Source of the DNA: Myxococcales bacterium
GTDB lineage: Bacteria; Myxococcota_A; Polyangia; Polyangiales; Polyangiaceae
DNA length: 64,000 nucleotides
Assembly (NCBI GenBank): GCA_016794345.1
Contig: JAEUKE010000122.1
Location: forward strand, 1 to 64,000
Reading direction: 5' to 3'
Below the pieces are notes generated by a model that worked only from the letters and a program-made list of their open reading frames with translations, had not been told where the DNA came from and did not search any database. The position numbers and the translations under genes were made by a program. Positions 26,895 to 35,368 of this stretch are shown one piece after another; the stretch's first letter is position 1; the number at the start of each line of letters is the position of its first letter.

Positions 26895-27035
26895 TCAGCC
26901 GCCCTTGTTGTGGTTGCTCTCCTTGCACTCGCCATCGATGGCCAAGCCCGCCTTCAGACCGCTCCGAACGCGAAGGTGAGCGGGCTTCTCTGCGGGCACG
27001 GACGGACGTTCGTGGTTCTCGGGCTGCCGGGTCAT
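26895..27035 (-). CDS. candidate 46-residue peptide with KAG...NHN motif
   Basis: A short frame ending in LRVRSGLKAGLAIDGECKES followed by NHNKGG. The pattern (K/R)V(R/K)(S/T)G(L/V)KAG plus a terminal NHN resembles short proteins I recall from myxobacteria and other phyla, possibly ribosomally made peptides; this is from memory and unverified. The ATG at 27035 has only a weak GGGCGGCGGC in front of it. GTG starts further in are possible, and so is a longer form from 27152. It lies 163 bases downstream of the regulator gene on the same strand. The rest of the gap (26837-26894 and 27036-27198) shows nothing. Confidence 0.4.
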   Translation of the reverse strand: MTRQPENHERPSVPAEKPAHLRVRSGLKAGLAIDGECKESNHNKGG

Positions 27036-27198
27036 GCCGCCGCCCAATGCAATGCTGGTGCCGGCTACGACGAGCTCGTTTTTCGCGCATTTCGCGGTCC
27101 GCCTCTCGGACCGCGCAGCACGCTGCGCGACACCAAGCAGGTTCGTGAGCAAGTGGTTGCCTGCTCAGCTCCATCCTGGCTGGGCTCGACGACTGAGC

Positions 27199-28173
27199 TC
27201 AGGCCCCGGCCCCGTCGATCGGGAAGAGGTGCGCGTTGGCCACGATGACACGCGTCGCGACCCTCGCCTTGCGGACGAGCGTGCGGAGCTCGCGCACGTA
27301 GCGCAACCTCAGCTCGTAGATCGCCTCCAGCGTCTCGTCGTCGGTCCCGAAGACGAGATAGGAGAACCGCCCGTCCGCGCCGGAGGCGATGCGCTCCGAC
27401 GCGAGGCGGGTCCAGTGGTGGGCGAGCCGCGCGGCGCCGCGCGGGTCACGTGAGGTGTCGACCGACCTGCCCTTCTCGAGCTGCCAGCGTTTGCCGTCGA
27501 AGTGGACGAGGCCGGCCGTCGCGAGGTCCTCCAGCGTTCGTTGTTCGTCCTCGAGCGAGATGCCGAGCCGAGACGCGATCCATCCGGGCTCGTGACGCGG
27601 CAGCGCCGCGTATTGCTCCAGCTCCAGGAACCGCGGGACCGCCTCGGTGAGCGGGTTGTCGTAGGTGAGCCTGCGGAGCGCCTCGAGCTTCTGCCACGCG
27701 GCGCGCGCCGCCGGCAGGGAAGCGACGTCCACGAAGCCCGCGAGCAGGTCGAGGAGCCTCCGGCTCGACGCGTCCACCAGGTGCAGGAACACCGGGAGCC
27801 GCGGCTCCGTCGCGCCGCTGAGGATGCGGCTCACCGCGGAGCGCGACTGCCCGAGGCGCTCGGCGAGCAGACGCATGGGAATTTTTCCGCGCGCGGCGCG
27901 CAGGAGGGCCGCGACGAACACCGGGCTCGTGGGGTCTTCGTGGGCGAGCTCCTCCGGGAGCTGTCGCTGGAAGAAGCTCGCGACAGCGGCGCGGACATCC
28001 ACTCCCGTCCGCGCCGCGGCCCGAAGTGCCTCCGATGCGGTGGGAGAACGTCTGCCCGATTCCCACGGATACGCGATGTTGCTCGCATACCCCAGTCGGC
28101 GGCTGAACGCCGTCTGGCTGCGAGATCCCCGGAGCGCGCGCATGAGCTGCGCCGCGAGCGCGCGGTAATCCAT
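27199..28173 (-). CDS. DUF4423/TIGR02147-like XRE-family transcriptional regulator
   Basis: A 324-residue protein with two HTH-like segments. The N-terminal one is SQTAFSRRLGYASNIAYPWESGRRSPTA (about residues 20-50). A second lies near 105-130 (MRLLAERLGQSRSAVSRILSG). A C-terminal domain of ~190 residues has the DUF4423-type features WQKLEALRRLTYDNPLTEAVPRF, RLGISLEDEQRTLEDLATAGLV and YLVFGTDDETLEAIYELRLRYVREL. Such regulators are numerous in myxobacteria, and most have unknown targets. The ATG at 28173 was preferred over 28197 as it starts the HTH region directly (MDYRALAAQLM). It is divergent from the propeller lipoprotein (100-base gap), a likely target. Confidence 0.75.
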   Translation of the reverse strand: MDYRALAAQLMRALRGSRSQTAFSRRLGYASNIAYPWESGRRSPTASEALRAAARTGVDVRAAVASFFQRQLPEELAHEDPTSPVFVAALLRAARGKIPMRLLAERLGQSRSAVSRILSGATEPRLPVFLHLVDASSRRLLDLLAGFVDVASLPAARAAWQKLEALRRLTYDNPLTEAVPRFLELEQYAALPRHEPGWIASRLGISLEDEQRTLEDLATAGLVHFDGKRWQLEKGRSVDTSRDPRGAARLAHHWTRLASERIASGADGRFSYLVFGTDDETLEAIYELRLRYVRELRTLVRKARVATRVIVANAHLFPIDGAGA

Positions 28174-28273
28174 GTCTGGTGTATAGCGGATATGCACCCT
28201 TCATTGCAGGCGCGCACGTTGGTTTGTGCGGCTCTGCCCTAGCGGAGGCCGGCGCGGGGAGTACGCTCGCCGC

Positions 28274-30595
28274 ATGCGCTACTCCTTCGTCAGCTCGATC
28301 TTGGTGGTGCTCGCGGTCGCGTGCGGCGACGACGAAACAAAGGCCACCGGCGGAGGAGGCCAGGGTGGCGGGGGGACGGGCGCAGGCGGTCAGGGCACCG
28401 GCGGCGACGGAGGCAGCGGTGGGAGCGGAGGCGAGGCCCCGCGCTGCGGTGGAGACGTGACGACCGCGGCGCTCGCCGGCGGCGCCTGGGACCCGCGGTT
28501 CACGATCGCCGGCGTCGCGAGCCAATACGGCATCGCCCCGGTGGTGCACGACTTCGCTGTAGACAGTGACGGCTCCGTCATTGCTGCGGGGCGCTTCGAC
28601 ACGCTCGCGAGCGAGACGGTCCCGCCGCTGCTTCGCTTCACGAACGGCACGTGGGAGCCGGCGCGCACGACCTGGGAGATCCCTCCTCCCGGTGACGGCT
28701 TCAGCGCGGTTGCCGTCTCGCCCTCCGGCGCGCTCGCGCTCGCGACCAACGACTCGTTCGGCGACATGAGCGGCGAGATCTGGATCGATGAAGGCGACGG
28801 GCTGGTGTCCGTCGGCAGCTTCGACGGTCGGGTGCGTCGCCTTGCGTTCTTCGAAGGTCAGCTGTGGGTCGCGGGGTTCTTCTCGCTCGACGCCGGCGGC
28901 TCGGCGGTCGAGAACCTCGCCGTCTGGGACGGCGCGGCGTGGAGCACGCCGCCCGGCGGCGCCGTGGATGGTCCAGTCTTCGAGCTGACCGTGGACGGCC
29001 CCGAGTTCCTCGTCGGCGGCGCGTTCGGATCGATCGGGGGCACGGCCGCAGCGAACGTGGCGGTCTACGACGGCAGTACGTGGATCGCTCACGACTTCGA
29101 CGGCGCCCTCGCGATCTACGCGCTCGCGCGGGACGGAGGTGAGCTCTACGCAGGCGGCGCGTTCGGCGATTTCATGGAGGCGAGCGGCGTCGCGCGATGG
29201 GAGGGCGACACGTGGGCCGTCGTCGCCGGAGGCCTCGCCCAATACCAGACGCGGGGCGTCGTCACCGAGCTCGTCGCACACGATGGTGTCCTCGACGCGA
29301 CCGGTTGCTTCAACAGCGCCGGTGGTCTCGACGGTGACGCGGACGCGATCGCAGCGCGATCATTCGCGCGGTACGACGGCAGCGCCTGGCGGTCGCTGGA
29401 TGACGGCGCGCTCGGCGCCGTCTCGCCCTGGTTCGCGCCGCTCGCGTGTGGGGACGAGGGCTTGACCGCCGTGTGGGACGTGCCGAATCAGACCGTCGCC
29501 GCCGCGCAGGGCCTTCTGTTCGCAGGCGGCAGCTTCGCGGGCGCCGGAGGCGTCGCGTCGCAGTCGCTCGTCACGCACGACGGGACGAGCTGGGCGGCGG
29601 CAGGCGAAGCAGAGCTGGGGATCGCGGGGTCGCTCGACCGAATCGCGGCGGGCGGCTCGGCGTGTGACGTCTACGGCGTCGGCGCGTTCAGTCACGTCGC
29701 CGGGGCTCGCGCGGCCGGACGTGTCGTACACTTCGACGGCACCAGCTGGACCTCGCTCGGCGACTCGCTCCCGGCGGACGCCTGGTGTCCGGCGATCGAC
29801 GTCAGCCCCGAGGGGGAGGTCGCAGTGGGCTGTATGGTGTTTCCGACGGCAGGCGATGCCGTCGGGGTGATCCTGAAGAGGGAGGGAAATGAAATGGTCG
29901 AGACCGAGGTTCCCGGCCTGGGGCCGGTGATGGTCGTGAAATGGTCCCCCGAGGGGACGCTCTGGGTCGGCGGTGGCGCAGGTGCGGGCTTCCTGGCACG
30001 AATCGACGGGACCGACGTGACGGTCGTCGAATCGGAGCTGGACGGCCAGGTCCAATACATCGACGCCGCGAGCGACACGGACATCGTCGTCGCCGGCCCG
30101 TTCCAGTGGGCAGGCGGCGTTGCCGCACGCCGGATCGCGCGATGGGATGGCACGACGTGGTCGCCGCTCGCCGACGGGCTGCCGGGCGCGCCCACCGCCC
30201 TCGCGCGGGACGGGTCGCTCGTCTATGCGAGCACCTACGACGAAGGGGAAGGCGCCTATCTCCTCGGTCTGTTCGACGGAACCGAGTGGCGCGAGCTCGC
30301 CACCCCCGGCTCGGGCGTGACGAAGCAGAACATCTTCAACTTCAACGCGCTCACCGTCGTCGACGGCGCCGTCATCGCCGGCGGCGCCATCGAGCTCGAC
30401 GACGGCACCGGTCGCGGCGTCGTCGTCTACCGCGACGGCGTCTTCAGCGCGTCGAAGGGCGGCGTGAGCGCCATCTCGGTCGGCGGCCTCGCTCTGACGA
30501 ACGACGCCTTGTGGGTCGCGGGGGCAGTCACGGCTGCGGGGCCTTCGACCGAGCCCGTGTCGTCGGTCGGTGTTGCGCGGCTCGTGTTGCCCTGA
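28274..30595 (+). CDS. lipoprotein with beta-propeller repeats and Gly-rich linker
   Basis: A 773-residue lipoprotein: MRYSFVSSILVVLAVACGDD has a lipobox-like end, followed by a ~35-residue Gly/Thr linker (TGGGGQGGGGTGAGGQGTGG). The remainder is built of about a dozen repeats of ~40-50 residues such as LAVWDGAAWSTPPGG with LVGGAFGSIGGTAAANVAVY, or RIARWDGTTWSPLADGLPG. The x-W-D-G-T-x-W and GG-x-F patterns suggest a large beta-propeller exposed on the outer surface. No catalytic residues are evident. It is divergent from the regulator gene. It may pair functionally with the RCC1-repeat lipoprotein that follows 88 bases on. Confidence 0.8.
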   Translation: MRYSFVSSILVVLAVACGDDETKATGGGGQGGGGTGAGGQGTGGDGGSGGSGGEAPRCGGDVTTAALAGGAWDPRFTIAGVASQYGIAPVVHDFAVDSDGSVIAAGRFDTLASETVPPLLRFTNGTWEPARTTWEIPPPGDGFSAVAVSPSGALALATNDSFGDMSGEIWIDEGDGLVSVGSFDGRVRRLAFFEGQLWVAGFFSLDAGGSAVENLAVWDGAAWSTPPGGAVDGPVFELTVDGPEFLVGGAFGSIGGTAAANVAVYDGSTWIAHDFDGALAIYALARDGGELYAGGAFGDFMEASGVARWEGDTWAVVAGGLAQYQTRGVVTELVAHDGVLDATGCFNSAGGLDGDADAIAARSFARYDGSAWRSLDDGALGAVSPWFAPLACGDEGLTAVWDVPNQTVAAAQGLLFAGGSFAGAGGVASQSLVTHDGTSWAAAGEAELGIAGSLDRIAAGGSACDVYGVGAFSHVAGARAAGRVVHFDGTSWTSLGDSLPADAWCPAIDVSPEGEVAVGCMVFPTAGDAVGVILKREGNEMVETEVPGLGPVMVVKWSPEGTLWVGGGAGAGFLARIDGTDVTVVESELDGQVQYIDAASDTDIVVAGPFQWAGGVAARRIARWDGTTWSPLADGLPGAPTALARDGSLVYASTYDEGEGAYLLGLFDGTEWRELATPGSGVTKQNIFNFNALTVVDGAVIAGGAIELDDGTGRGVVVYRDGVFSASKGGVSAISVGGLALTNDALWVAGAVTAAGPSTEPVSSVGVARLVLP

Positions 30596-30683
30596 GCGTC
30601 GACATACCGGGCTCGAGGGGGGGCGTCTCCTCTTTGTCGAAGGAGTGAGTGATCGATTCTGCCCCGACGGACACAACCCGGGC

Positions 30684-33095
30684 ATGAGATGGATCCGGTG
30701 GACGGTTTGGCTTGGGTTGGCAGTGGTTGTAGGTGGCTGTGGCGACGACGGCGCCACGGAGGGAACGGGAGGGTCGGGCGCGACGACGGGCACGGAGGGA
30801 CAGGGTGCCGGCGGAGCCCAGGGAACGGGGGGCGGTGGCGGGGGCCCCGACGTCACCCCGCCGACGACGACGATCGTGAGCGCCCCGGCCGACGGGCAGG
30901 GGAACGGGGTCGCGAGCGCCTTCAGCCTGACGTGCAGCGAGCCGAGCTGCACGTTCGAGTGCTCGTTCGACGGCGCGCCTTTCGAGCCCTGCTCCGCCAC
31001 CCCGAGCTACGATCGGCTCCCGCCGGGAGACCACACGTTCGCGGTTCGCGCCACCGATCTCGCCGGGAGCGTCGAGACGCCGCCCCAGGAGCACGCCTGG
31101 TCGCTCACGTTCGGCTACCGAGCGGTCACGGTCGCGTATCGGACCGCCTGCGCGATCTCGGGGGAAGGCGCGCTCTATTGCTGGGGCTACGACGACGAAG
31201 GCCTGCTCGGCACCGGTCCCGCGGGCGCGATGTCGACGGCGGAGCCCACGTTGGTCGACCCGGCGACGGACTGGGCCGAGCTCTTCTCGGGATCCGAGAA
31301 CATCTGCGCCTCGAAGCTCAGCGGCGCGCTCTTCTGCTGGGGGCCCGGATTCCCCTACGGCGATCCCACCGACACAGCCGTCGAATCGCCGACGCCGTTC
31401 AGCCCAGGTGGTGTCGAGCTCGTGTCGGTGGGCATCGGGTACGACACGCTCTGCGGGCTCGACGCGGGCGGCGCGGCGTATTGCGTGGGCGGCGGCTACA
31501 ACGGGTTACTCGGTGACGGTGACGAGACGGACCACTACGTCACCGAGCCGGTCCTTGCCGGGCGTGAGACGTACACGAGCATCTCGGTCGGGGCGGAGCA
31601 CGCCTGCGGCGTGACCGAAGCCGGCGCGCTCTTCTGCTGGGGCTACCTGCCGGTCGAAGGAACGACCGCGTCGCCGACGCAGGTAGGGACGGACAGCGAC
31701 TGGGCGAGCGTGAGCGCCGGCGAGGAGCACACCTGCGCCATCAAGGTCGACGGCACGCTGCATTGCTGGGGTGAGGGCTTCAGCGGTCAGCTCGGGCTCG
31801 GTGACACCGACCCGCGCGTCACGCCGACCCAGGTCGGTGCAGAGACCGACTGGGCCGTCGTCGCGGCCGGCGAATACGCGACGTGCGCGCGCAATACGGC
31901 GTTCGAGACGTTCTGCTGGGGAAACAACTACGATGGTCAGGTCGGGTCGGTCGAGGTCCCCAACGTCGACAATGTACCGCCGACGCCGGTCTCCAACGGG
32001 CTCTTTCATCGGTTGGACCTCGGAGGCAACACCACGTGTGGCGCGTCCCAGGACGGGCGCGTCCTCTGTTGGGGGAACAACGAGGAGGGGCTGCTCGGCC
32101 GCGGGGTCACGCGATACCAGGCCAGCCTGGTGACCATCGACAACCAGTTCGACACGATCGCGATGGCGGGCGACCAGGGCGGCTGCGGGCTCCAGGGTGA
32201 CCAGGTTCTGTGCTGGGGATATGGCCCCACGGTGGGGCAGCCCGACGGCCTCCCGCGCCCGACACCGACCGCCATTGCTCCGCCGGGGCAATGGTCCGCC
32301 GTCGCGACGGCGCTCTACGGGAGCCACGCCTGCGGAATCCGCGCTGGCGTCGTCTATTGCTGGGGCCTCAACGAGGCCGGCGAGCTCGGCAACGGTTCCA
32401 CGACGGCGTCTCTCGCGCCGACAGCCATCGCGCCGATCACCGGTTCTCCCGTCTTCACGTCCATTGCCGTCGGCAGGAGCTCCACGTGCGCGATCACCAC
32501 GGCGAACGAGCTTTATTGCTGGGGAAGCAACGGCTACGGCGAGCTGGGGATCGGATCGAACACGTCGCAAAGCACGCCCGCTCTGGTCGCCGGTACAGGA
32601 TGGGACCAGATCTCACTCGGCCACTTTCGTGCCGCGGGCCACAAGGCCGACGGGACCTTCTGGAACTGGGGCGTGAACGCGACCACGGTCCCGGCAGCGC
32701 TCCCCGGTAGCGACTGGGTCTCCGTCGGCGCGACGGGGTTCGGGGAGTGCGGCATCAAACAGGACGGCTCGCTCCACTGCACCATTCAAGCCGTCCCCGG
32801 CGTCTTCCCCGCCGGCGCTGCGACCAGCTGGTCGAAGGTGATCGGCCCCGGCTACCCGTACTGCGCCCTCGACACGACGGGACTGATGTCGTGCTTCGTG
32901 TCGAACGGGCCCAACAGCTTCGCCTCCTCTCCTGCGTTGGACGGCTCGGCTGGTTGGCTCGACTTCGAGTACCCCAGCTCCACGTTCTGTGGCCTGCGCG
33001 CCGGCAAAGAGCGCCGGTGCAGCGGCTTCCGGCACTTCGGCAGTCTCGGGGACGGGTTCGACGAGCGCATGCCCGAGCCGGTCCTCACGCCGTAG
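30684..33095 (+). CDS. RCC1-repeat lipoprotein
   Basis: An 803-residue lipoprotein: the signal peptide ends VVVGGCGDD, and a short Gly/Thr linker follows. An Ig-like/CARDB-like segment comes next (SFDGAPFEPCSATPSYDRLPPG, split around residues 95-120; the Cys are conserved in such modules). Then come at least ten RCC1-type repeats of ~45 residues, recognised by CAISGEGALYCWGYDDEGLL, CAIKVDGTLHCWGEGFSGQL, CGIRAGVVYCWGLNEAGEL and CAITTANELYCWGSNGYGEL. RCC1 repeats form seven-blade propellers that bind proteins. Each repeat carries a Cys pair (C-x-I...L-x-CWG) that may form disulfides. No partner is known. Confidence 0.87.
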   Translation: MRWIRWTVWLGLAVVVGGCGDDGATEGTGGSGATTGTEGQGAGGAQGTGGGGGGPDVTPPTTTIVSAPADGQGNGVASAFSLTCSEPSCTFECSFDGAPFEPCSATPSYDRLPPGDHTFAVRATDLAGSVETPPQEHAWSLTFGYRAVTVAYRTACAISGEGALYCWGYDDEGLLGTGPAGAMSTAEPTLVDPATDWAELFSGSENICASKLSGALFCWGPGFPYGDPTDTAVESPTPFSPGGVELVSVGIGYDTLCGLDAGGAAYCVGGGYNGLLGDGDETDHYVTEPVLAGRETYTSISVGAEHACGVTEAGALFCWGYLPVEGTTASPTQVGTDSDWASVSAGEEHTCAIKVDGTLHCWGEGFSGQLGLGDTDPRVTPTQVGAETDWAVVAAGEYATCARNTAFETFCWGNNYDGQVGSVEVPNVDNVPPTPVSNGLFHRLDLGGNTTCGASQDGRVLCWGNNEEGLLGRGVTRYQASLVTIDNQFDTIAMAGDQGGCGLQGDQVLCWGYGPTVGQPDGLPRPTPTAIAPPGQWSAVATALYGSHACGIRAGVVYCWGLNEAGELGNGSTTASLAPTAIAPITGSPVFTSIAVGRSSTCAITTANELYCWGSNGYGELGIGSNTSQSTPALVAGTGWDQISLGHFRAAGHKADGTFWNWGVNATTVPAALPGSDWVSVGATGFGECGIKQDGSLHCTIQAVPGVFPAGAATSWSKVIGPGYPYCALDTTGLMSCFVSNGPNSFASSPALDGSAGWLDFEYPSSTFCGLRAGKERRCSGFRHFGSLGDGFDERMPEPVLTP

Positions 33096-33139
33096 CGAGG
33101 CTGGCGGGGATCCCCTCGCGGAGGAGTGACGTGACGTTC

Positions 33140-33164
33140 GCGCTCATGAGCTCTTCATGAGCGC
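33140..33164. promoter_or_regulatory. perfect 10-base inverted repeat over a start codon
   Basis: GCGCTCATGA (33140-33149) and TCATGAGCGC (33155-33164) are exact reverse complements with a 5-base loop GCTCT. The right arm holds the ATG (33157) of the next gene, so in mRNA the start would be hidden in a stable hairpin. It may be an operator or a translational switch. A second in-frame ATG at 33166 lies just outside the hairpin. Confidence 0.5.
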
Positions 33165-33537
33165 GATGGCTCGCGCCGAGGGCGGAGTTGACAACACCTA
33201 CCTGGACCTGACGCCCGGCAAGAAGGGCACCGTGGGCCAGCTCATCACGCTGGTGACCGAGTGCGACTTCGTCGTGCTCGGGACGAGCCTGCGCGAGGCG
33301 ATGTCGGCCTACGTCGAGCTGCTCGAGTCGGGGCGCTGGGACGGCGCTCGGGAGAGCCTCGACGACCACCCCGCCAACGTCTTCTCCGCGCTCCGCGAGA
33401 AGCTCCGAAAGAAGGCGGCGCCCGCCTCCCAATCGGAGCCCGTGAAGTCACCGAAGAAGAAGCCCGCCACAAAGGACGGCGGAAAGAAGGCGAAGCAGAG
33501 GTCCGTGAGCAAGAAGCCTGCGAAGAAGAGACGTTGA
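33157..33537 (+). CDS. SMI1/KNR4-like C-terminal fragment with Lys-rich tail
   Basis: A 126-residue protein. Residues ~10-68 (GVDNTYLDLTPGKKGTVGQL, then CDFVVLGTSLREAMSAYVEL) resemble the last third of SMI1/KNR4 domains, which in bacteria often serve as toxin-immunity modules. The first two thirds of the domain are missing. Residues ~80-126 are highly basic (SPKKKPATKDGGKKAKQRS), as in a nucleic-acid-binding or low-complexity tail. The ATG lies in a hairpin, and an ATG three codons further on is also possible. It could be a remnant or a small stand-alone protein. It converges with the ArsA gene, whose stop is 6 bases away. Confidence 0.45.
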   Translation: MSAMARAEGGVDNTYLDLTPGKKGTVGQLITLVTECDFVVLGTSLREAMSAYVELLESGRWDGARESLDDHPANVFSALREKLRKKAAPASQSEPVKSPKKKPATKDGGKKAKQRSVSKKPAKKRR

Positions 33538-33543
33538 CGGCGT

Positions 33544-35310
33544 TCAGCGCGCCGAGCCTCGCACGACGGCTCGCAGGCTCGCGACGCCGACCGGCTCCGC
33601 GACCATCCAAGGAACGATCGCCAAGCGGCGGGCATGATCGCGCCGAATGCGCTCGATCTGCGGGAGCTCCGCTCGCGCGCGCTCGCGCAGGAGTGGGTCG
33701 CGTGTCCCGGACGCCGCGAGGCTGCCGTTCACGACCCACGCGTAGGGCTCGATGGTCGCGCGCCGCAGATCGTCCTGCAGCTGGGCGGCTTCCGAGACGG
33801 GGGTCGTCTCGGCGAGCGTGACCAGGAGGACCTTCGTGTAGCCGGGATCCTGCAGGCGCATGAGCGGGGTCTTGAACCGGCTCGCCTCGTCGGGCGCGAG
33901 ACCCCGCATCACGTCGCGGTGGTACGAGCCCGTCGCGTCGAGCAGCAGCAGCGTGTGGCCGGTCGGCGCCGTGTCGAGAACCACGAATCCATTTCGTGCC
34001 TGCGAGACGAGCTTCGAGAACGCGTGAAAGACGGCGACCTCCTCCGTGCACGGAGAACGTAGATCCTCTTCGAGGAGAGCGCGCCCTTCGGCGTCCAGAC
34101 CTCGCCCCTTCCGCTCCATCACCTTCGCGACGTAGGCCTCGGTCTCCGCGCGCGGATCGATCCGGCTGATCTCGAGGTGCGGCAGCTCCCCCGCGACCGT
34201 GGCCGCCACGTGCGCGGCCGGGTCCGTCGTGCTGAGGTGGACGTGCACGCCGCGAGAGGCCAGCTCGACGGCGACGGCTGCTGCCACGGTGGTCTTGCCC
34301 ACGCCACCTTTGCCCATCACGAGCACGAGCCCGTGCCCCGTCGCGGCGATATCGTCCACGAGGCGGGCGAGGCTCGGGAGCTCCGGCTGCTCCTCGAGTG
34401 AAACGGAGGGCGCGCCTTCGAGCCGACCAGGATCGGCCAGCAGCGCCCGGAGCGCGTCGAGCCCGACCATGTTGAACCGCTGGAGCGGGACCTCGTGGCG
34501 TGGCAGCGCTCGGAGCGACGAGGGCATCGCCTCGAGAGCAGTCGTGCACCGTCGCTCGAAGGCGAGCGCCACCGGATCGGCGCGGTCCTCCGCGCGGAAC
34601 ATCGCGTTGATCACGAGCTGCTGGTTGTCGACGCCGAGCATTCGGAGCTCTCCGGCGGTTCGGTCGGCCTCTCGCAGCGCACCCTCGTTCGGCCGAGCCA
34701 CGAGAACGATCGTCGTGAGCTTGGCGTCCACCAGCGCGCGAAGGGCGGCGGCGAACCGATCGTGGCGCATCGTCAAGCCGGAGTGAGGCCCGAGACAGGA
34801 GGCGCCGCGCTCGTTCGACTCGAGGAAGCTCGTCCACGCGCGCGGCAGCTGGAGGAGCCGCAGCGTGTGCCCGGTCGGTGCCGTGTCGAAGACGACGTGG
34901 TCGAAGCCGGACGCGAGGTCCGTCCCCGAGAGCAGGCCCGCGAACTGATCGAAGGCCGCGATCTCCGTCGTGCACGCGCCCGACAGCTGCTCGCGCATCG
35001 TCCGGACCTCTTCGGCGCTCTTCACACCCTCGTACGGCGCGAGCACGCGCACCCGATACGCCTCCGCGGCGGCCTCGGGATCGATGTTCATCGCGAAGAG
35101 GTTCGGGACGCCCGGGATCGCGGTCGGCTCCGTGCCCAACGAGACGCCGAGCATCTCGTCGAGGTTCGAGGCCGGGTCGGTGCTCACGAGCAGCACCCGC
35201 TTGCCGCCGTCCGCGAGGGAAATCGCGACCGCACACGAGAGCGCCGTCTTCCCGACGCCACCTTTGCCGGTGAAGAAGAGATGTCTCGTGGGCGCTGCGA
35301 ACGGGCTCAT
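33544..35310 (-). CDS. ArsA-type tandem ATPase (anion-transporting or tail-anchor-like)
   Basis: A 588-residue protein with two homologous ATPase halves, as in ArsA of arsenite efflux. Walker A sites are GKGGVGKT at 15-22 and 333-340. The DTAPTGHT signature occurs at 142-149 and 446-453. The three metalloid-binding Cys of E. coli ArsA (113, 172, 422) are matched by Cys113 (GACTTE), Cys172 (GASCLGP) and Cys421 (RSPCTEE). So the allosteric metal site is preserved. No arsB/acr3, arsD, arsR or arsC lies nearby, so an arsenite pump role is inferred from the protein alone. A Get3-like function in protein targeting is the alternative. The next gene (kinase) ends 58 bases upstream. Confidence 0.9.
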   Translation of the reverse strand: MSPFAAPTRHLFFTGKGGVGKTALSCAVAISLADGGKRVLLVSTDPASNLDEMLGVSLGTEPTAIPGVPNLFAMNIDPEAAAEAYRVRVLAPYEGVKSAEEVRTMREQLSGACTTEIAAFDQFAGLLSGTDLASGFDHVVFDTAPTGHTLRLLQLPRAWTSFLESNERGASCLGPHSGLTMRHDRFAAALRALVDAKLTTIVLVARPNEGALREADRTAGELRMLGVDNQQLVINAMFRAEDRADPVALAFERRCTTALEAMPSSLRALPRHEVPLQRFNMVGLDALRALLADPGRLEGAPSVSLEEQPELPSLARLVDDIAATGHGLVLVMGKGGVGKTTVAAAVAVELASRGVHVHLSTTDPAAHVAATVAGELPHLEISRIDPRAETEAYVAKVMERKGRGLDAEGRALLEEDLRSPCTEEVAVFHAFSKLVSQARNGFVVLDTAPTGHTLLLLDATGSYHRDVMRGLAPDEASRFKTPLMRLQDPGYTKVLLVTLAETTPVSEAAQLQDDLRRATIEPYAWVVNGSLAASGTRDPLLRERARAELPQIERIRRDHARRLAIVPWMVAEPVGVASLRAVVRGSAR

Positions 35311-35368
35311 GGCCTCACCCTAGCCGTTTCGTCGCGCGTCATCGAGTGTGGCCATGGCGTGAGCGCGG

